This document shows positions 31,653 through 45,300 of a DNA stretch of 64,000 nt, piece by piece. Source of the DNA: Corinectria fuckeliana (lineage: Eukaryota; Ascomycota; Sordariomycetes; Hypocreales; Nectriaceae). A program made the translations under genes and the position numbers. Location: NCBI GenBank assembly GCA_019137255.1, contig WPDH01000414.1, positions 1 through 64,000 on the forward strand, read 5' to 3'. The first letter of the stretch is position 1. Each line of letters begins with the position of its first letter. The notes beneath the pieces are model-generated. The model made no database searches and was not told the origin of the DNA. It saw nothing but the letters and a program-made list of their open reading frames with translations.

Positions 31653-34391
31653 CGTGCCGCAGTCGCCGAGCAGCCATCATTACGCAGGCCCCAAAACAAG
31701 AGTGGATTGGTCAGTTGTAACCTCAAGTTGTTTTGGGTATTCGTGGACTTTGGGTAAAACTAGTAGCATGCTACTACAGTATACTTTCCTAGGCCACTAC
31801 GAAGCAAGCTTACATGGCCACGGCCAGGTTTCGTACCTGAAACCAAGAACTATGTTCAACCTGAAGACTTCACAACCCCATTGACAGGGGAACTGTAACT
31901 GTTCACTTGGGGGATTGCGACGTATTTGTCTGATCCGGGAGAATTGATACTCTAGGCTAACGGTACGTAACGTTGCTACTATATTGGAGGCAGAGATAGT
32001 AGCCATGGGATCCCGAGCTTCGGTTCACTGCAAGATATGATCTAGAGTATATTGAGCCGACTCTTGACGTCATAAAAAAGGGTCCGTCAACGGTCGTTTC
32101 TCGCAAAGAGGTTATCGGGCTGATGATGAACAAACAGCGATGAGATGACAGCGATTGCCAAGGCAGAAGACTAGGTCGAGGCAGATGCATGACTGGGGAA
32201 ACCTTGTTCTGCGCCTTTACCTGGTAGCCATGAGGCGAACTTGAAGCGGAGCAAGTGTTCCGAGGGCGGTAGTCTGAGACGATTCGAACGGTAACGTTGA
32301 GAGTGGAATACATAATCGGTAGACAGTGAGAAGTGTGAAGCATTGATGGACTTTCGGTATAATCTAAGTCGTCCAGGGGACTGGCTGACTGAACTGCTGT
32401 GTGTCATATTTCAGAAGAGAGCGGATCAGGCTACGGGGAGGGGGGAGCTTGGCAACTTGGATGCTGGGTCCACCACACTGTCCAGGATCCTGGATGTTTC
32501 ATGAAAGACTGGGGAATCTCGTCAGCGCATTATTTTCTTGGCAATTGCGTCTGTCGGTCAGGATGAGGTGCTGATGTCTTGCGGGCAGCGCGCCAGGAAA
32601 GGAAAAGGCTTCGGAGGCACAGACTGTCCCCCTGCTCCGATCTCTGCAAGGCCAACACCCAGCAGCCGGGGCGACCGGGGGGGGGGGGGGATCAAGGACC
32701 TGGGGGAGAGCGTGAGAGCGGGAGGGTAGGCCGAAGCGGCACATCGAAGCCTACAGTTACTACGTAGCAGTAGAAGAGGGGATAGATGCCTACATCGGAA
32801 TGGATTTTTGGGTTGGATAGAGAGCTCGTTGCCGTGGCCCTCAGTCGGCACAGCAATATGAAGAAGTTGACGTTTAAGCCGGATCCTGGCATCCGTAATA
32901 GCCGCTGCGGCGCCGCCCCAAAAAAGCATTCCCTTTGGATCCACGCCCCCCGATGCTCGTCGAGTGGTTGAGGCTCAGAGTGATTTCAGCTCCCATCATC
33001 CGCTGGAGGGTCTGGTGACTGATGGGCCCGTCTGGGCGCTGCCACGATGGAACCTACACGCAGGCATTGGCATGGCGACATGGCGGCGTGGCGGCGTGGC
33101 GGCGTGGCGGCTGGGTGTGTGGATGGAGGTTAATATTCATTGCCGTCGTTCCTTGTTTGGCCTTGGTCCTAGGTACCAAGTCCGCGGGTTTCTCCACTGG
33201 AATCTTGATCTGAACGATCGGATTAGGTGAGTGTAGGTATCTAGCCTAGATTAGTTGCTAGGAGACGGACTTGCTTCGGGTGCTGGCTGTATCGATAGAG
33301 CGTGTAGTAGTAGTAGTAGTAATCCTTTAGAGTTCAGATTTGCCTGCTGTTGCCCGAGTGTCAAGCCTGAGGTGTCCATCAACCCCCCCTTCCAACACCT
33401 CGACCGCCGTGGCTTGTATACACACGCAACAAGTCATCCGCAGAACCCAGTCCAAAACACCACACCAGCAGGGAACCTCGACATGTCTCCTGGCCCAGCG
33501 GCGGGGTCCCATTGGCTCCGCCCCGGGAAGGATGGCAAGGCGCCTTGTTTCTTTGCTTTGAAGCGGTGGACTGGGTAATCTACCGTTCCCAATACTTAAG
33601 CCCGCGGCCATCTGGAGTCCCCCTCCTCGCAGAGAGAGCAAATAACTAGTGGTTCCGCCTTACAGAAGACGACAAGGACAAGCACGGGAACGAGATCGAC
33701 GAGAACGAAAGCAAGCAGCCCGCCTCAACAGACAGACAGACGCCCCATTGTTGTCCACGTCCTTTCTTCCCCCGACCGACCCTGCATGTCTGACTTGCTC
33801 CAGCGCCACAGTCCATGATTTGAAGCAGACCCGCGTTTCATTGAATGCTGCGAACGAGATTGGGACTGTCCTTGCTGTTCCTTGCATCGTCTTGTCTCGG
33901 CCTCGGCCGCTCACCGTTTCGCCTTCTTTCTTTTTATTCTTCCCCCCCCCCCCTTCTCCCTCCCCGTCCATATTTATTTCATTCCTCGTCCAGGACGTCC
34001 ACCACACTACGACCGGTCACCCGGGACACGACCCGAACCCTCGTTCTGTCGATCTCGACTGTAACGTATTGAACATTGGATATTGGATATTTTGCCGATG
34101 CACCCTTCAAGGCAAATTGCAACCCGGTCCACCGCACTCCGTCGCTCCACCTCCACTAAACTGACCTGACGAGCCGCGCTCGCATCGTTGATTTAACCAC
34201 AGGGGTCCATTAGTCGACTGATCAATTCTTCGCCCTCATCCTCGCCCTCCGACGAGAGAACGCCAGGGAAAGACGGATTGATTGAATGCATCGGCAGCTC
34301 TAGGCTTCGACCTCTGTCTTACCTACGTGGGCCATAATCGGTTCATTAATACCTGGCCACCACTAATACCACCACCATCATCACCACCGCC
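31653..34391. other. 2.7-kb intergenic region and long leader of the F-box gene
   Basis: No gene is seen with confidence. The region holds an 8-bp minisatellite (33081-33111), a TAG trinucleotide run at about 33304-33320, a G-run of 14 at about 32677-32690, and CT-rich tracts at 33880-33980. Pyrimidine-rich sequence from 33600 to 34390 looks like promoter and 5' leader of the next gene; frames such as 33649-34164 lie in it and have no recognisable domain. Confidence 0.5.
33081..33111 (+). repeat. 8-bp minisatellite (tggcggcg)n
   Basis: Three full tggcggcg copies and one partial copy are arranged head to tail. The surrounding region is noncoding. Confidence 0.85.
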
Positions 34392-37300
34392 ATGTTTGAG
34401 GTGGACCATAACCACCATGGGAAAGACTTCAAACGTTTCTTCTCCCCGGGCCGCAGTTCCATGACCGCCATGGACGACAAGCGTGCGGAGGCCTTCCGTC
34501 GACATGTTTGGGAAGTCACCATGATTGACGAAGACCCCTTGTCAGGTAACGTGAACCGTCACTCCACAGGCCTTGCGTAAGTCTTTGGATGTTCCCTTTT
34601 GTCTGTCTTATTCCGTCTCTTGGCCGGCTCCTAGGCCTATTAGTCGATCTCTCCAACTCGGGCCATCGACTACTAAGGGACGGATCCATTCATCCCGCGC
34701 GACCACTGGCTTGGTCCCTACTAGTTCGTCTCCCTCTGCGCATCAACTAGGAAGGGCCCCATCTCAATGAACCATTGTCTCCTTGTTATTATCCCTCGTC
34801 CCCTTCCCTTTCCCTCTCCCATTCCTCAATACAGAAAGACGCTTAGAACACTACCGTACGTCCATACTTTGTACACCCTTGACGACTCACTCCCTGGCTA
34901 TTACTAGCGAGGATCAGCCAAGTGTGCTGCGTGTGCCTCGTGGAATACCACGCCACTGGAAACAACGGCGTCTCGTTCTCGTCTCCCCCCATTGTCTTAG
35001 CCTCAGCTCCCGCAAATACCCATAATCATCCCTCCAAAAATCAGCCAACTAGAAGCTTGACCGTGCTTTGTAGCGCCCTTTTGGACTTTCGGTCCACGGC
35101 GAGCTGCATTGGTTTGATTACCCGCCCACAATTTCCCCTTGATGGCGCCTTCAAGATGCCTGGCAGCCTCGCGCTACTCGGCGCCAAGAGATCAGCTCTT
35201 CAAGTTTGTCCCACACCCTGCGAAGACGTCAGAAGGGTTCTAGACGGAGTGACTTGAAGCCGAGTGTGCCTAGCCTGACGCCTGGAGCTGTTGCGAGCAT
35301 CGGCAATTTTTCAATCCTATACTATTTGCGTCGTTTGTTCCCCGTCTCTTCTTAATTTTCATTTGCAACATATCACTTATCCTTTTCCCCTGGCTGACCG
35401 CTGAGATTCCTGCTGTATTAGACGTCCGGCAGGGCCTAATAAGCTGAGGTCGAAGAGAAGAGCATCCACCCACGGTGCACTCATATCCTCAACAGTGTTA
35501 CCATCGCAGCCCACGACGCCCCAGGTGGAAGACAAAGCACACAAAGAAGAGTCGAAAACCGAGCCGACCATGAAGGGACCTATAGTCACCGTCAAACCCA
35601 TGCATCCGTCATCCTTCGGATCGGTGACGGATTTGTACCCAGTCAAGGAGGATTCCGTCGACGACTTCCTGACAAGGGCCGAACTCAGAACTGCGCAGCA
35701 ACAAATCCCTCGATCATCGTCTTATCCTGTCTATCACGAGCTGGAGGCGTCCGTTTCCGACAGCACCAAGCCCACCGAGTCTGTACCCACGGCGAAACTG
35801 AACCGACCACGCAAACTTTCCAACAACTCTACTGCCACCATCGCGAGCATGTATTCCAGAGAGGATATGGCTGTGGGCTCCGGTCGGCGGGCGGCTTCTT
35901 GGAGTGGCACGACGAGTGGTGAGTCCGCCGAGTCTACGACCAAATGGAGACCGGAATACCTCTATCAACGACCCATGCCCATCAGAAGACAGACACCGGT
36001 CCGGCCAGTCCTTCAGCCAGACGAGCTGTTCGCCATGTTGCCGGACGAGGTCTTGGGCCTCATCCTGGCTAAGCTGCGACATCTTCACATCGGGCCTGGG
36101 AACGAGAGCTGCGCAACCTGCTGGATGCGGGACGTGTGTAACGTGAGCGTGGCGTCGAGGAAGTGGTACAAGAGTGCTCGTATAGCCCTGTAAGTTTTGC
36201 CTTTCGGGAGTGGTCGGCTGGGCGTTGAGCTAACGAGTCTGGTTTAGGTACGATGACATTCAGCTTGTCGGGGCTGATTCCGCAGCGCACAGGAAGAAGT
36301 ATAAGCTGAACCAAGGCGCTCGAGTCCGGTTGCTGCGGTGCTCCCTGCGTGCGAACCCCCAGCTCGCCACCATCGTCCGTGTGTTGAAGGTGCCTGCACC
36401 TGAGCTGCCAGCCAAGGGCAGCAATGTCGCCGACTATGACGACTTGGTTGCCTCGCTCGTCATGGCCTGTCCCAACCTCGAGAGCTTGTCGGGCCCCACG
36501 ACAACCTATGACCACTCCTTCAAGAAGATGTTTTATGCTTTGTCGACCAGGCCCAGGCTCAAGCAAATGAGCTGGCTGATCCACGCGTCGCCGCACCAGA
36601 AGCAACAGCGGATCCATTCTAGCACGCAGCAACTCGGACTAGTGATGCCAGCCGAGTTAATGCGGTTCCAGGAGGTCGCCTTCTTGAACCACCATGAGAA
36701 CTGGGCACTTCTCCAGTCGCTTACCATCCACTGCTTTCCAGGGTCCGCTCTCGCGCCAGAGAACCTCCTCACGACAACGCTTCAGTACCTCCCGTCCCTC
36801 AAGCACCTCCACCTCTGCAACATCCCCCCCAACGGCTTCACCGACAGCAACCTCCTCGCCCTACCGGCTCTTCAGACTCTGACGCTCTCTGGCATCTCCG
36901 GAATCACCTCCAACGGCCTCTCCGCCTTCGCCACCCGCTCCAACAGCCTCTCACTGCGCAAACTGCACCTCCGCCACACCCCTCTGACCTCGCTAGCTGC
37001 CCTCGCCCGCATCTTGTCCAACCTGCGCTCTCTCACAACGTTTTCGCTGATCCAGGCTTTCTCCCCTGTCATGCCTGAGGAGGACTCATTCGCTCTCTGG
37101 ATGATGCCCTACCTGGCCTCTAGCAGCATCAAGAAACTGCACTGGGACATCACCGCCCATGGGTTGTCGGTCAACGCTGCCGACGACATCCTCGCCCGGA
37201 GCATCGCTGCGGGGGGATTCCCGGCCCTCGGGTCTCTACGCGTACTCAACGACCCGGACGGCATCTTCCAGGACCTTTGCTACCCTGTGGAGCGCATCGA

Positions 37301-37856
37301 CTCCCACACGGACCGGTTCCGCACTCCTGATCAGCCTCGCGACACGCCTAGCTTCAGCCTCAGCTCGAGCTCTAACAACAGCCCCATCTCTCCCACGCGT
37401 TACCTGTTCAAGTCATCCAGCAACACCTCGATCGCATCAAACCAGACTCCGCAGTCCCCAACCGGCAGCGGCCGCCACCCGGCCTGCACCAACCTACACT
37501 CCTCACGTCTCGCCGCCCAGGCACGCCTCGAGGCGGCGCACTCCCGGCCACGCTTCACCGTCAACGTCATTGAAGAAGACGGCACAACGACAGAGACCTA
37601 CTCCATGGCAGGCTTCATCGGAACAGCCGGCAGCGTCATCAAGTACCATCTCCTACCAGACGTGGGATCTACCGACGAGAAGGGCGGGCTCGTCGACGTC
37701 CGAGATCTCCAGGGTGATGGTGGCGAGAGCCTCGCGGGCGGCCGAGAGGGCTGCTCCGGTCGCTGGAACACTCAGGAGGGTGTTGTAGCAGACCGAAAAG
37801 AGAAAGAGAGATGGTGGCACACAGAGCGCGGCCGCTGGACGGAGCCGGCTCTGTAG
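34392..37856 (+). CDS. F-box protein with leucine-rich-like repeats
   Basis: Exons inferred: 34392-34576, a candidate 21-nt microexon 34835-34855, 35422-36189 and 36248-37856; product 860 aa (853 without the microexon). The start is MFEVDHNHHGKDFKRFF. The F-box lies near residues 240-300 after splicing (LPDEVLGLILAKLRHLHI ... CNVSVASRKWYKSARIALYDD). Leucine-rich segments follow, such as TLQYLPSLKHLHLCNIPP, LPALQTLTLSGISGI and LSLRKLHLRHTPLTSL, in the style of F-box/LRR proteins. The C-terminus is low complexity and basic. F-box proteins recruit substrates to SCF ubiquitin ligases; COP9 subunit 4 elsewhere in this window regulates the cullin part of such ligases, but linkage does not imply partnership. 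The first intron region (34577-35421) is long for this genome. The microexon has a strong pyrimidine tract and keeps phase. Confidence 0.85.
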
Positions 37857-38870
37857 AGAGACGAGAACCCAAAGGACCCAGGCTAGGATACGGCGATCTG
37901 GATCCCCAAGTGAATAGGATTCGGGAACTCGTGTGCATTCAAACACTACTTTATGACTTACGGCCGACATGTAAACGAGACCAGGGAGGCAAGAATATGC
38001 CATTAGTTGGAGTTTTTGTTTTTGGATCAGGTGGGGGGGATATTGAAAACCACGGTATAGCCTTAAAGGCCTTTCTAATCACACTCGAAGTTAATGAGCG
38101 TGGGAAAAGGATGCAGTCAATCAAAGCGTGCTTCGAGTCTATGCGGTGTCACAGTGCATCTCGTTGAGGGTATCGTTGAGGATATCTTTCCAAAAAAGAA
38201 ACCCTCCCCAAAAGAAAATATGGTGAGGCAGTCCTTGTGATCTTACCAGAGGCGCATCCATAACATGTTATAGCCAAGAGCCCATTGATAGTATCAATAA
38301 GGCAGTACCTAATATCACCATAATATAACCTCCGTTATATCATACTCATTTCTTGTTGAGGCTTCACCAGCGGATCGAGAGAAGGGCTGAGGATGATGTA
38401 GTGCATATTTAGGTAATTGCAACTTCTTGTCCCTTTATATTAAAGCCCTGGCTATCAAACGAACAAGACACAGATAGTACTTTACAAACAAACGAAACGG
38501 ATCGAACATGGTTTAGCAAATTAATTCTTCGGACATCCCGATTATGTGGTTGCAGTTCTATAAAACTCTTCTAATAGCCCAACTACATCTGTGTAGATTT
38601 TTTTTTCATGCTTGGTCGTTAATTTGTAGGTCTCCCATATCCTTCCTTCCTAAAGTGTACATGCAAAAACTCCGAGAACAGCAGGCCTAACAAGTCATCC
38701 AAGCCAGGACGAGCATGGCCTGAGCACAAGCCGCAGTGAAACAAGGAATACAATTACCAAGAAAACAGACAACCTGCATCTCTATCCCGCAGCAGAAAAC
38801 AAGATGTACAAGAGACATTATGAAGCATTCCGGTATGTCCAAAAAGGAATTGCTTGCCAGCGTGATAGAG
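37857..38870. other. Intergenic between convergent genes
   Basis: This is the shared 3' flank of the F-box gene (plus) and the DUF8004-like gene (minus). AT content rises between 38160 and 38620, as expected for 3' UTRs and terminators. No coding frame is recognised. Confidence 0.5.
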
Positions 38871-41800
38871 TTAAAAGAATCTGCTCTTCTTCTTCGGTTG
38901 CTTCTTCGGGCCCTTGCCGCCCAAAATGTCGTCGAAAGTGGCTCCAGATGGGACCTCTTCCGTGGGGGAAAGATCGCGGCCCATAACAGATAGATTGCCG
39001 ACTGATTGACTCATGCCAGACATATACATGCTGGTTGGCCGTCCTCCGAGGGAGCTGCTCCGTTCTCCGAAGGGACTGGGCGGTGCGAGCGGCACGGGCT
39101 CCAGACCCATCGCAATACTGGATCGCCAGGCCTGATTGGCACGGCTTCCAGAAGGGGAATGAGTTCGGGGGCGCAGAGCAGCCTGTGGGCCTCCGAGAGG
39201 GGGCGAAGGCGTGTTTGGCCCACCGCCGAGCGGAGGAGTATTGAAGTCTTCTTCGCCAGGAAAGATGTTGCGAGGCGGCTGCAGGGGTGACATGGGAGGT
39301 TCCTGTGTAGCCGCTGGATTGCCCTCACCGGGGTGGTCTTCCCATTGCTTCGCAGCTAGCCAACAGTGACTGCGATGGTAGGTGGCCTCGACGCTGAAAA
39401 GAACTGCATCGGTTGAGAGCTCGACCAAGCCGCCACCTCCAGCTACCTCATACCACATCTTTCGAACCTGTCGATCCAGCATCCAAGGCGGGTTGCCCAT
39501 TGGCGGCTCGCAGAGGAAGTATTCAACGCCTTCGGTGTAAGACATGTCAGGAGCGTCGACAACCAGGACAGGTAGAGACTGGATCGTCGCATAGAGGAAC
39601 AGCCAATAGCCGTATCGTTGATCGGCTACATCTTGCGACGGCTTGCCCCGAGCCTCCCGCAGCTCAAATTCCTTGAACTGATCCAAGAAGGGAAGCTTGA
39701 TGCCGTTGGTGTCGTAGTTGTATGCCTTGTTCAGGATGAGGATGAGCTCGTGCTCCTTGATGTTCTTGTCAAACTTCATCTGCTTCTTGGTAGACAGTGA
39801 GTTGTACGTCTCCAGAACGGAAGCAGGAGAAGGAATCTGCGGGGTGTCGTAAGGGATGGGAGGAAGGACGGGCGGCTTCGAGCGGTCGAATTCGGACAGA
39901 ATATTACGAAGAGCCGACGACGTCATCTTGTCTGCAGCTTCGGAAATGGTGGGAACCTCGTCCATTACTCTTGAAGTGCGGTTGGTTCGATCAACAAGCA
40001 GATCATACAGAGCACACATGTCCGAGTAAAGCACTTTAAGCACCAATCGGTTCAGACCGCTCTCTGAGAAAGGGTTCTTCTTGCTGCTGGCCTTTGGCGG
40101 CCAGCTTCCAAATGTCGACTTGTAGTAGCCAAGGACGAAGTGTCGCATGCGGTTGAAGGCATTCCTCCATATCTTGAAGCGGACCTGCTTCAATTCAATG
40201 ACCGAAGTTGAACTTGCAATACCCGAGAAAAAGGCGGGGAACTCGAACTGCTCCAAATGGACGTTGACGCTGTGCTGGCGATTCACCAGGTCCAGGTGAG
40301 CTCTTTCAAGGCCCTGTCGCGTTGGTGCAGAGATTTGTTCGAACAGTGGAAGACGCAGGTCCATAATCGCCGAGTACTTGCCGGCAGCATGAGCAAATGC
40401 CTCGTTGTAGAGGTCAATAGACCGCATTCGCTCGCCGAGTATCAAGGCCTCCAGCGTCTTCTCTCGGCTGTGTCGACAGTCTGCGAGGCCCATCTGGTCC
40501 ATGTAGAAGCCAAAACTGAGGTCGACGGCATTGCCAAATGTAGTCCCATCAATATTAGTGAAGCCAAATTCCTCCAAAAGCGCTGCGATCTGAAGGAACG
40601 CTTGGAAGTTGGTGGGCCTCGTCTTGGTGGCCACGAGAGGCTGGCCGGTCAAAAAGGCGAATAGATTTCGAATGCCGACCAACCTTTCCAACTCTTGGTC
40701 CGAACCTTGGCCTGGTGCTGCAAGTTGGCCCGAACCCGACGGCGGTGCCGTGGGCAGATAGAGTCGCAGTTCGCCGGTCTCTACCGGGGGCGGGGAGCTG
40801 GGGGGCGACATGAATCGATTCGCATCTTCCGCGCTGAGACTGTCTCGCCCACCGAAACTCCGGGCCCGACTCCGACCGGTGGGGCTCTCGAGCTCGGCCT
40901 GGATAAGCTCGTTGAAGATGTACGACGAGCTAACGGTAAACTCGGGGACCTTGAATGACGGCCCGCATCCGCTGATGCGGGGATACAAGAAAACATAAAC
41001 ATTCCCACTCTCATTCCAGAGCTCGGGAACCTAAGATAGAAACGTTAGCTTAGCCTCAAGGTTTAACGCCGTCTAGAACGCACCTTTTCTGCGTTCTTCA
41101 AGTATGAAGAGTTGTATTCAGCGTGGGTGTCATCTGACAAGACCCAAGCACTCGCGGCCGCCTTTCCGCTCACATCAGCTGAATTTGAGCGAGACCGTCC
41201 ACCAGGCAGCCAACTCCGGCGAAGACGGCCGCGGGTGGGGCTTTGACTACTACCATCTCCGCCTTTTGAGGAGCCCGGCCGGACAGTGAGGGACGCGGAA
41301 GCCACACGGGAGTTGCTCTGGCTATTGCGGGTCGAATGAGTCTGAGCGGACGAGGCCGGGCGCCCGCGCAGCTCGGGGGCAGGAGAGCTTGTTCGAGACT
41401 TGATCCCGAGCATAGAAGGAACCTCACCAGCCAGGTGCTGAAGGGAGCTACTTCTGCGCCGAGTACTGCGGTTTTCCTTGCGCAACTTCCCTGCCTTGAT
41501 CGGCTCGGCGGCCTGCGGAACGGCGACTGGGGCAACAGGCGAGTCGATACTGAGAGTAAGGTGGCTCATGTCGGGAGATGGGGGGATCGGAGCCATAATC
41601 TGTGGGTTGCTGTTTAATATAGGGACGTCGAGGCCGTTGCTGTCCTGGGGTGTTGCCAAGCTTGGCGGGGAGTCCTGATTCGACTGCTCGTTGTCATGAG
41701 CGACAATACCTAGAGTATTATCGTCGCCACTCGTCATGCGGAAAGTCGGGGGTTCGACAATGCTGGGGCTAGTGGAGGAGGGGCTGTCGTCGGTAGGGGT

Positions 41801-42313
41801 GGATGACTTGGTGAGTGCGGGAGTCGCAACGGGCGCTGAAGTCGGCGTTGAACTGGGTGTTTGGGAGAGAACGGCAACAGGAGGCGGAGGGGGAGGGGGG
41901 GCAGTGATGGGCTGCTTCGGGATGGGAGGCACCGGATCTGTAGAGGGAAGCATGAGTGACGGCAGCAGCGAAGACAAGCGATTGCTCCAGCTCTTTGATT
42001 TCCTCCGGGTCGATGCTGTTGGCCGCGGCGGCGGGGGCACAGACAGTCCGCTACCGCTTTTGGCGTGGTTTTGCTGCGAGTGAGCGGCACTGTCGTCTTG
42101 TAGTACGGCGTCTCGGGACCCGGGGTCTTGCTGCTGGGAGAGATCGCTGGTAGAGGACTTGTGCCACGTCTTCTTACGAGAGTCGCCGTCGGAGGTCGAG
42201 GAGGCGGACGAGGAAGCGGCGGACGGTTCAGGGTCGGTGTTGGAGCGAAGACTAGAAAGAGAAGAGGGCATGATGGATGCCCTGAAGGACTTACTCGACG
42301 TCATATTGGGCAT
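38871..42313 (-). CDS. Large fungal protein of unknown function (DUF8004-like)
   Basis: Two exons: 42313-41084 and 41030-38871, with a 53-nt intron (GTGCGT donor, CTAAC branch, TAG acceptor); product about 1129 aa. The first 400 residues are Ser/Pro-rich and disordered, with a run of seven prolines near residue 145, basic stretches and RSRSNS-type motifs. The intron lies just before the conserved core, which begins VPELWNESGNVYVFLYPR and continues GCGPSFKVPEFTVSSSYIFN, then helical segments (NLFAFLTGQPLVATK, FNRMRHFVLGYYKSTFGSWP, FLYATIQSLPVLVV, and a WMLDRQVRKMWYEV region). The C-terminus is proline-rich and ends in a lysine cluster (KKQPKKKSRFF). I think it belongs to a fungal-specific family annotated only as a domain of unknown function (DUF8004); the number is from memory. 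No catalytic motif or membrane segment is seen. Confidence 0.85.
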
Positions 42314-45300
42314 TATGACAGTCCAGGTCCAGCAGTAGCAACAACAGCAGGTCCGACGGCAGCGACAACAACACAGCAGCCAGCGTTACATGCAGCACGA
42401 GGATGCTAAGAAGAAGCCAGGAGTGGCGAGGTGAGGCAACGAAAGACAGGCAACGCAAGCCTAAACAAAGCAGGCGGGTCGAGGAGGCTGCAACATATGT
42501 ATGTCCAGCAACAGTGCCAGTGCCCTGTGGCTGCGTGTCAGATCTCGACGGGACTTCCCTGCGTTTCCTTGGCCCTGCTGGAGCTGGGGGAGCTAGGCCC
42601 TGGGGCTAGTGGGCGGGGCGTTTTTTTTTTTGGCGCACTGTGTCACTGCTGGCAGGGCTTGGCTCGGCGACCGGACCGGAACGTACCTTGAGGCTTGGGG
42701 GACTGAGAACTGAGACAGGACGCCGTCTCTGGATCAACGGCTCGGGGGCTCGGGAGGGAGTGGAGATGCGATGACGTTGGCTGAGATGGGGGGGGGAAGG
42801 AGTTTTTTCCTTCAGGCCCTTTTCGCTAATTAGGGCAAGGGGCGTGCCAGCAACCGAAGAGCTAGGAGACTGCAGCAGAGCAGCGGTAGTTCGTAGAGTA
42901 CGAAGAAGTACCTAGAATTAGAGCGGCAAAGGCCCAACCGGCGGCACGAGGGAACGCAGACGCAGTCGTAAATGCGGTCGGCAGGGGAGAAGGAGAAGAG
43001 ACGGGAACCGTGTGTGAGACTGTGTGACCGCGTTGGTGAGTGAGTGGCTGTTCTCTGTGGGTACGTCGTGTGGGCTGCTTCGTGATGAGGCCGGATGTCT
43101 TGTCCGGCAGGGCTCTAGACTAGGGCTCGTGCGTGTTCGGCGGCTGGTCCTTCGTGTTTGGCCGCGTTGTGTCTGCGGCAAGTAGGCTGTAACCGCGGAG
43201 GCACCAGTGGCGGTTTGCGGGCCTTGAAGGGGGATCTAGGACTGGGATACAAGGAAGTGACAAAGATGAGAAGAGAGTAAGCAGATGAAGGTGATGGAGC
43301 GGGAGAATCATGACGTGACGTGATGGGTAATAAAAGAGAACTGGGGAGCATCAACCGAAAGAAAAGCAATACCTGCCTACCTGCCTACTACATGGCAACT
43401 TTATGGACGAGGCAGTGGGTGCCGTAGCAATATCGGCAGGAACGAACGAGATGGAGGAGTGGTGTCCCTGCCAAGTCACAGTCTAGTCCTGCCTGCAGCA
43501 ATCTGCCTGCAGTATTTTGAGCAGGTTCTCCTAATTAGTATTAATCTGCTTTGCCAGGCCGTGAGCAAAACGTATGGGTTCAGCTGTTTCAAGGTGTCAC
43601 AAGCACCCAGGCGAGTAATAGACGAATGTCGTTGGTGGTGGCGGGCTTATTATTGGGATCGATGTCCCCGCCCAACGCCCAACAGGCCAAATTGCTTCTG
43701 CCCTCTAAGCTTATAAGTAGATATAGGTACTTACGTTGGACCCTCCAGCTTGTCTCTCAGGGGCAGCATCATGGACGGGTTCCTCCCGCCCCATCGAAGC
43801 GGCGGGGAGCAATTAATACGCCTCTGTTGCTTGTTCATCATTGAACACGGAACACCTAATTCCTTATCGGCACTGTGTGTACGGAAGATTTGAGTCCATA
43901 TGTATGATGGACTAAGAAGTAAGTACTGCGTACGAAGCACTACTTACGTAGTATGTACATAGTAGCATTAGGACCCGCCGAACTCCTACCAAAGCAAGCT
44001 GGGCAACTGGGGTTTTCAGCAATGCTTGTGTCGCTCTGGCAGGGGTTGTGTGCCACGGTGCAAAGCCTGCCAGGCTTTCTTGGTTGCAGAACTGGGCTGG
44101 AAGGGTTGCTGGAAAAGCCTTGACCGGGGTGGGATGACGGACTGCCCGGGAACGGCAGCCCCAGTTTCGTGGTCCGTAGCACATGAATGCAATCAATCAC
44201 AGCGATGGCGACTTTGCAAAAGCCTTGCAGCGAGCGAGAGCCATTTGACTTTAGCATCTGACATCCATCCATTTGTCGACATTAGACACTGCATAATCTG
44301 ACGCTGCAACATTGCACATTGGGATTGGCACATGACAGTGCGGCAATTCCGCTCCGTGTATGGCACAGGACGTAAACACACGGACAAAGCGAGACGGAAC
44401 CGGAATAGATATGCAACCCGAGCCCCACCGCTCTACATAGTACACAGTACGTAGTATGTACGAGCGATCGCCTGAAGCAAGGGACATGGGAAATACCTTG
44501 GCTGCTTGGTTGTTTCGGTTGTTTTGGATGGGCCAGTGAGATTGGATGAGGTGCTATTTCGTTGTTTTGGCGTTTTGGCATTTGGCATTTGGCAAGGGAC
44601 TCACCGGGCTCTGACGCAGTGGAGGTAGCAGCTCAGAATCCGCGAGAGCCAACCGGCAACCCCACGGTGCACAATGCTGCGCCATGATCCCTCCGGCACT
44701 GTCCACGTTGGCCAAGCCGCCTATTCATGCTGCCCGGCGACTTCGGGGCTCATCTGGTCTCCGAGAAACATCAAAGTAGTTGCTGTTGATGTACTTCCCA
44801 CTGTCCGCAATTTCGCTATAGGCAAGGAGACGAAAGCCGGAGTCGAGAACCTGACATTCAAGACTCCAACGCAGTTGTGCGTCCGACAATCCCATCATTC
44901 GCCAAGCATTGCGTGTATAAGTTGCGATACTCTGCCAACTACTTACCTCCTCCGTGCCTGCGCACTGTACTTAGCTCCCACTATTTCGGCTTCAACCATG
45001 CCGACTACGCGTCCTTGATCCTCGTCATAAATCGTCGTCGTCAACGGAGGGATCTCTGCGTGCCCAACGCTCACCACCCGGCTACCATTCAAGGCAGGTA
45101 AGCCCGTGGTAACCATGAGCGGACCATTTTGCCTTTGCCAGATGCCGCTGCCTTCTCGGGTGCCGGTCATCATTCATCTTTGTGACCATCATCGAGCCTT
45201 ACTTACTACGTACTTCATCGTCCGCAGCATCAGCATCAGCATCAGCTTTCAGTAGTCGCGATCCGCAGCACAGGGGGCAAATGGCACAGCCCGTTGCACT

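Noticed and set aside
33649..34164. Plus-strand frame of 171 codons
   Set aside because: Composition follows the pyrimidine-rich leader upstream of the F-box gene, its start is not an ATG with good context, and no domain is seen.
44674..45018. Plus-strand frame of 114 codons in the large intergenic gap
   Set aside because: There is an ATG start, but no domain, no splice partner and an ordinary composition.
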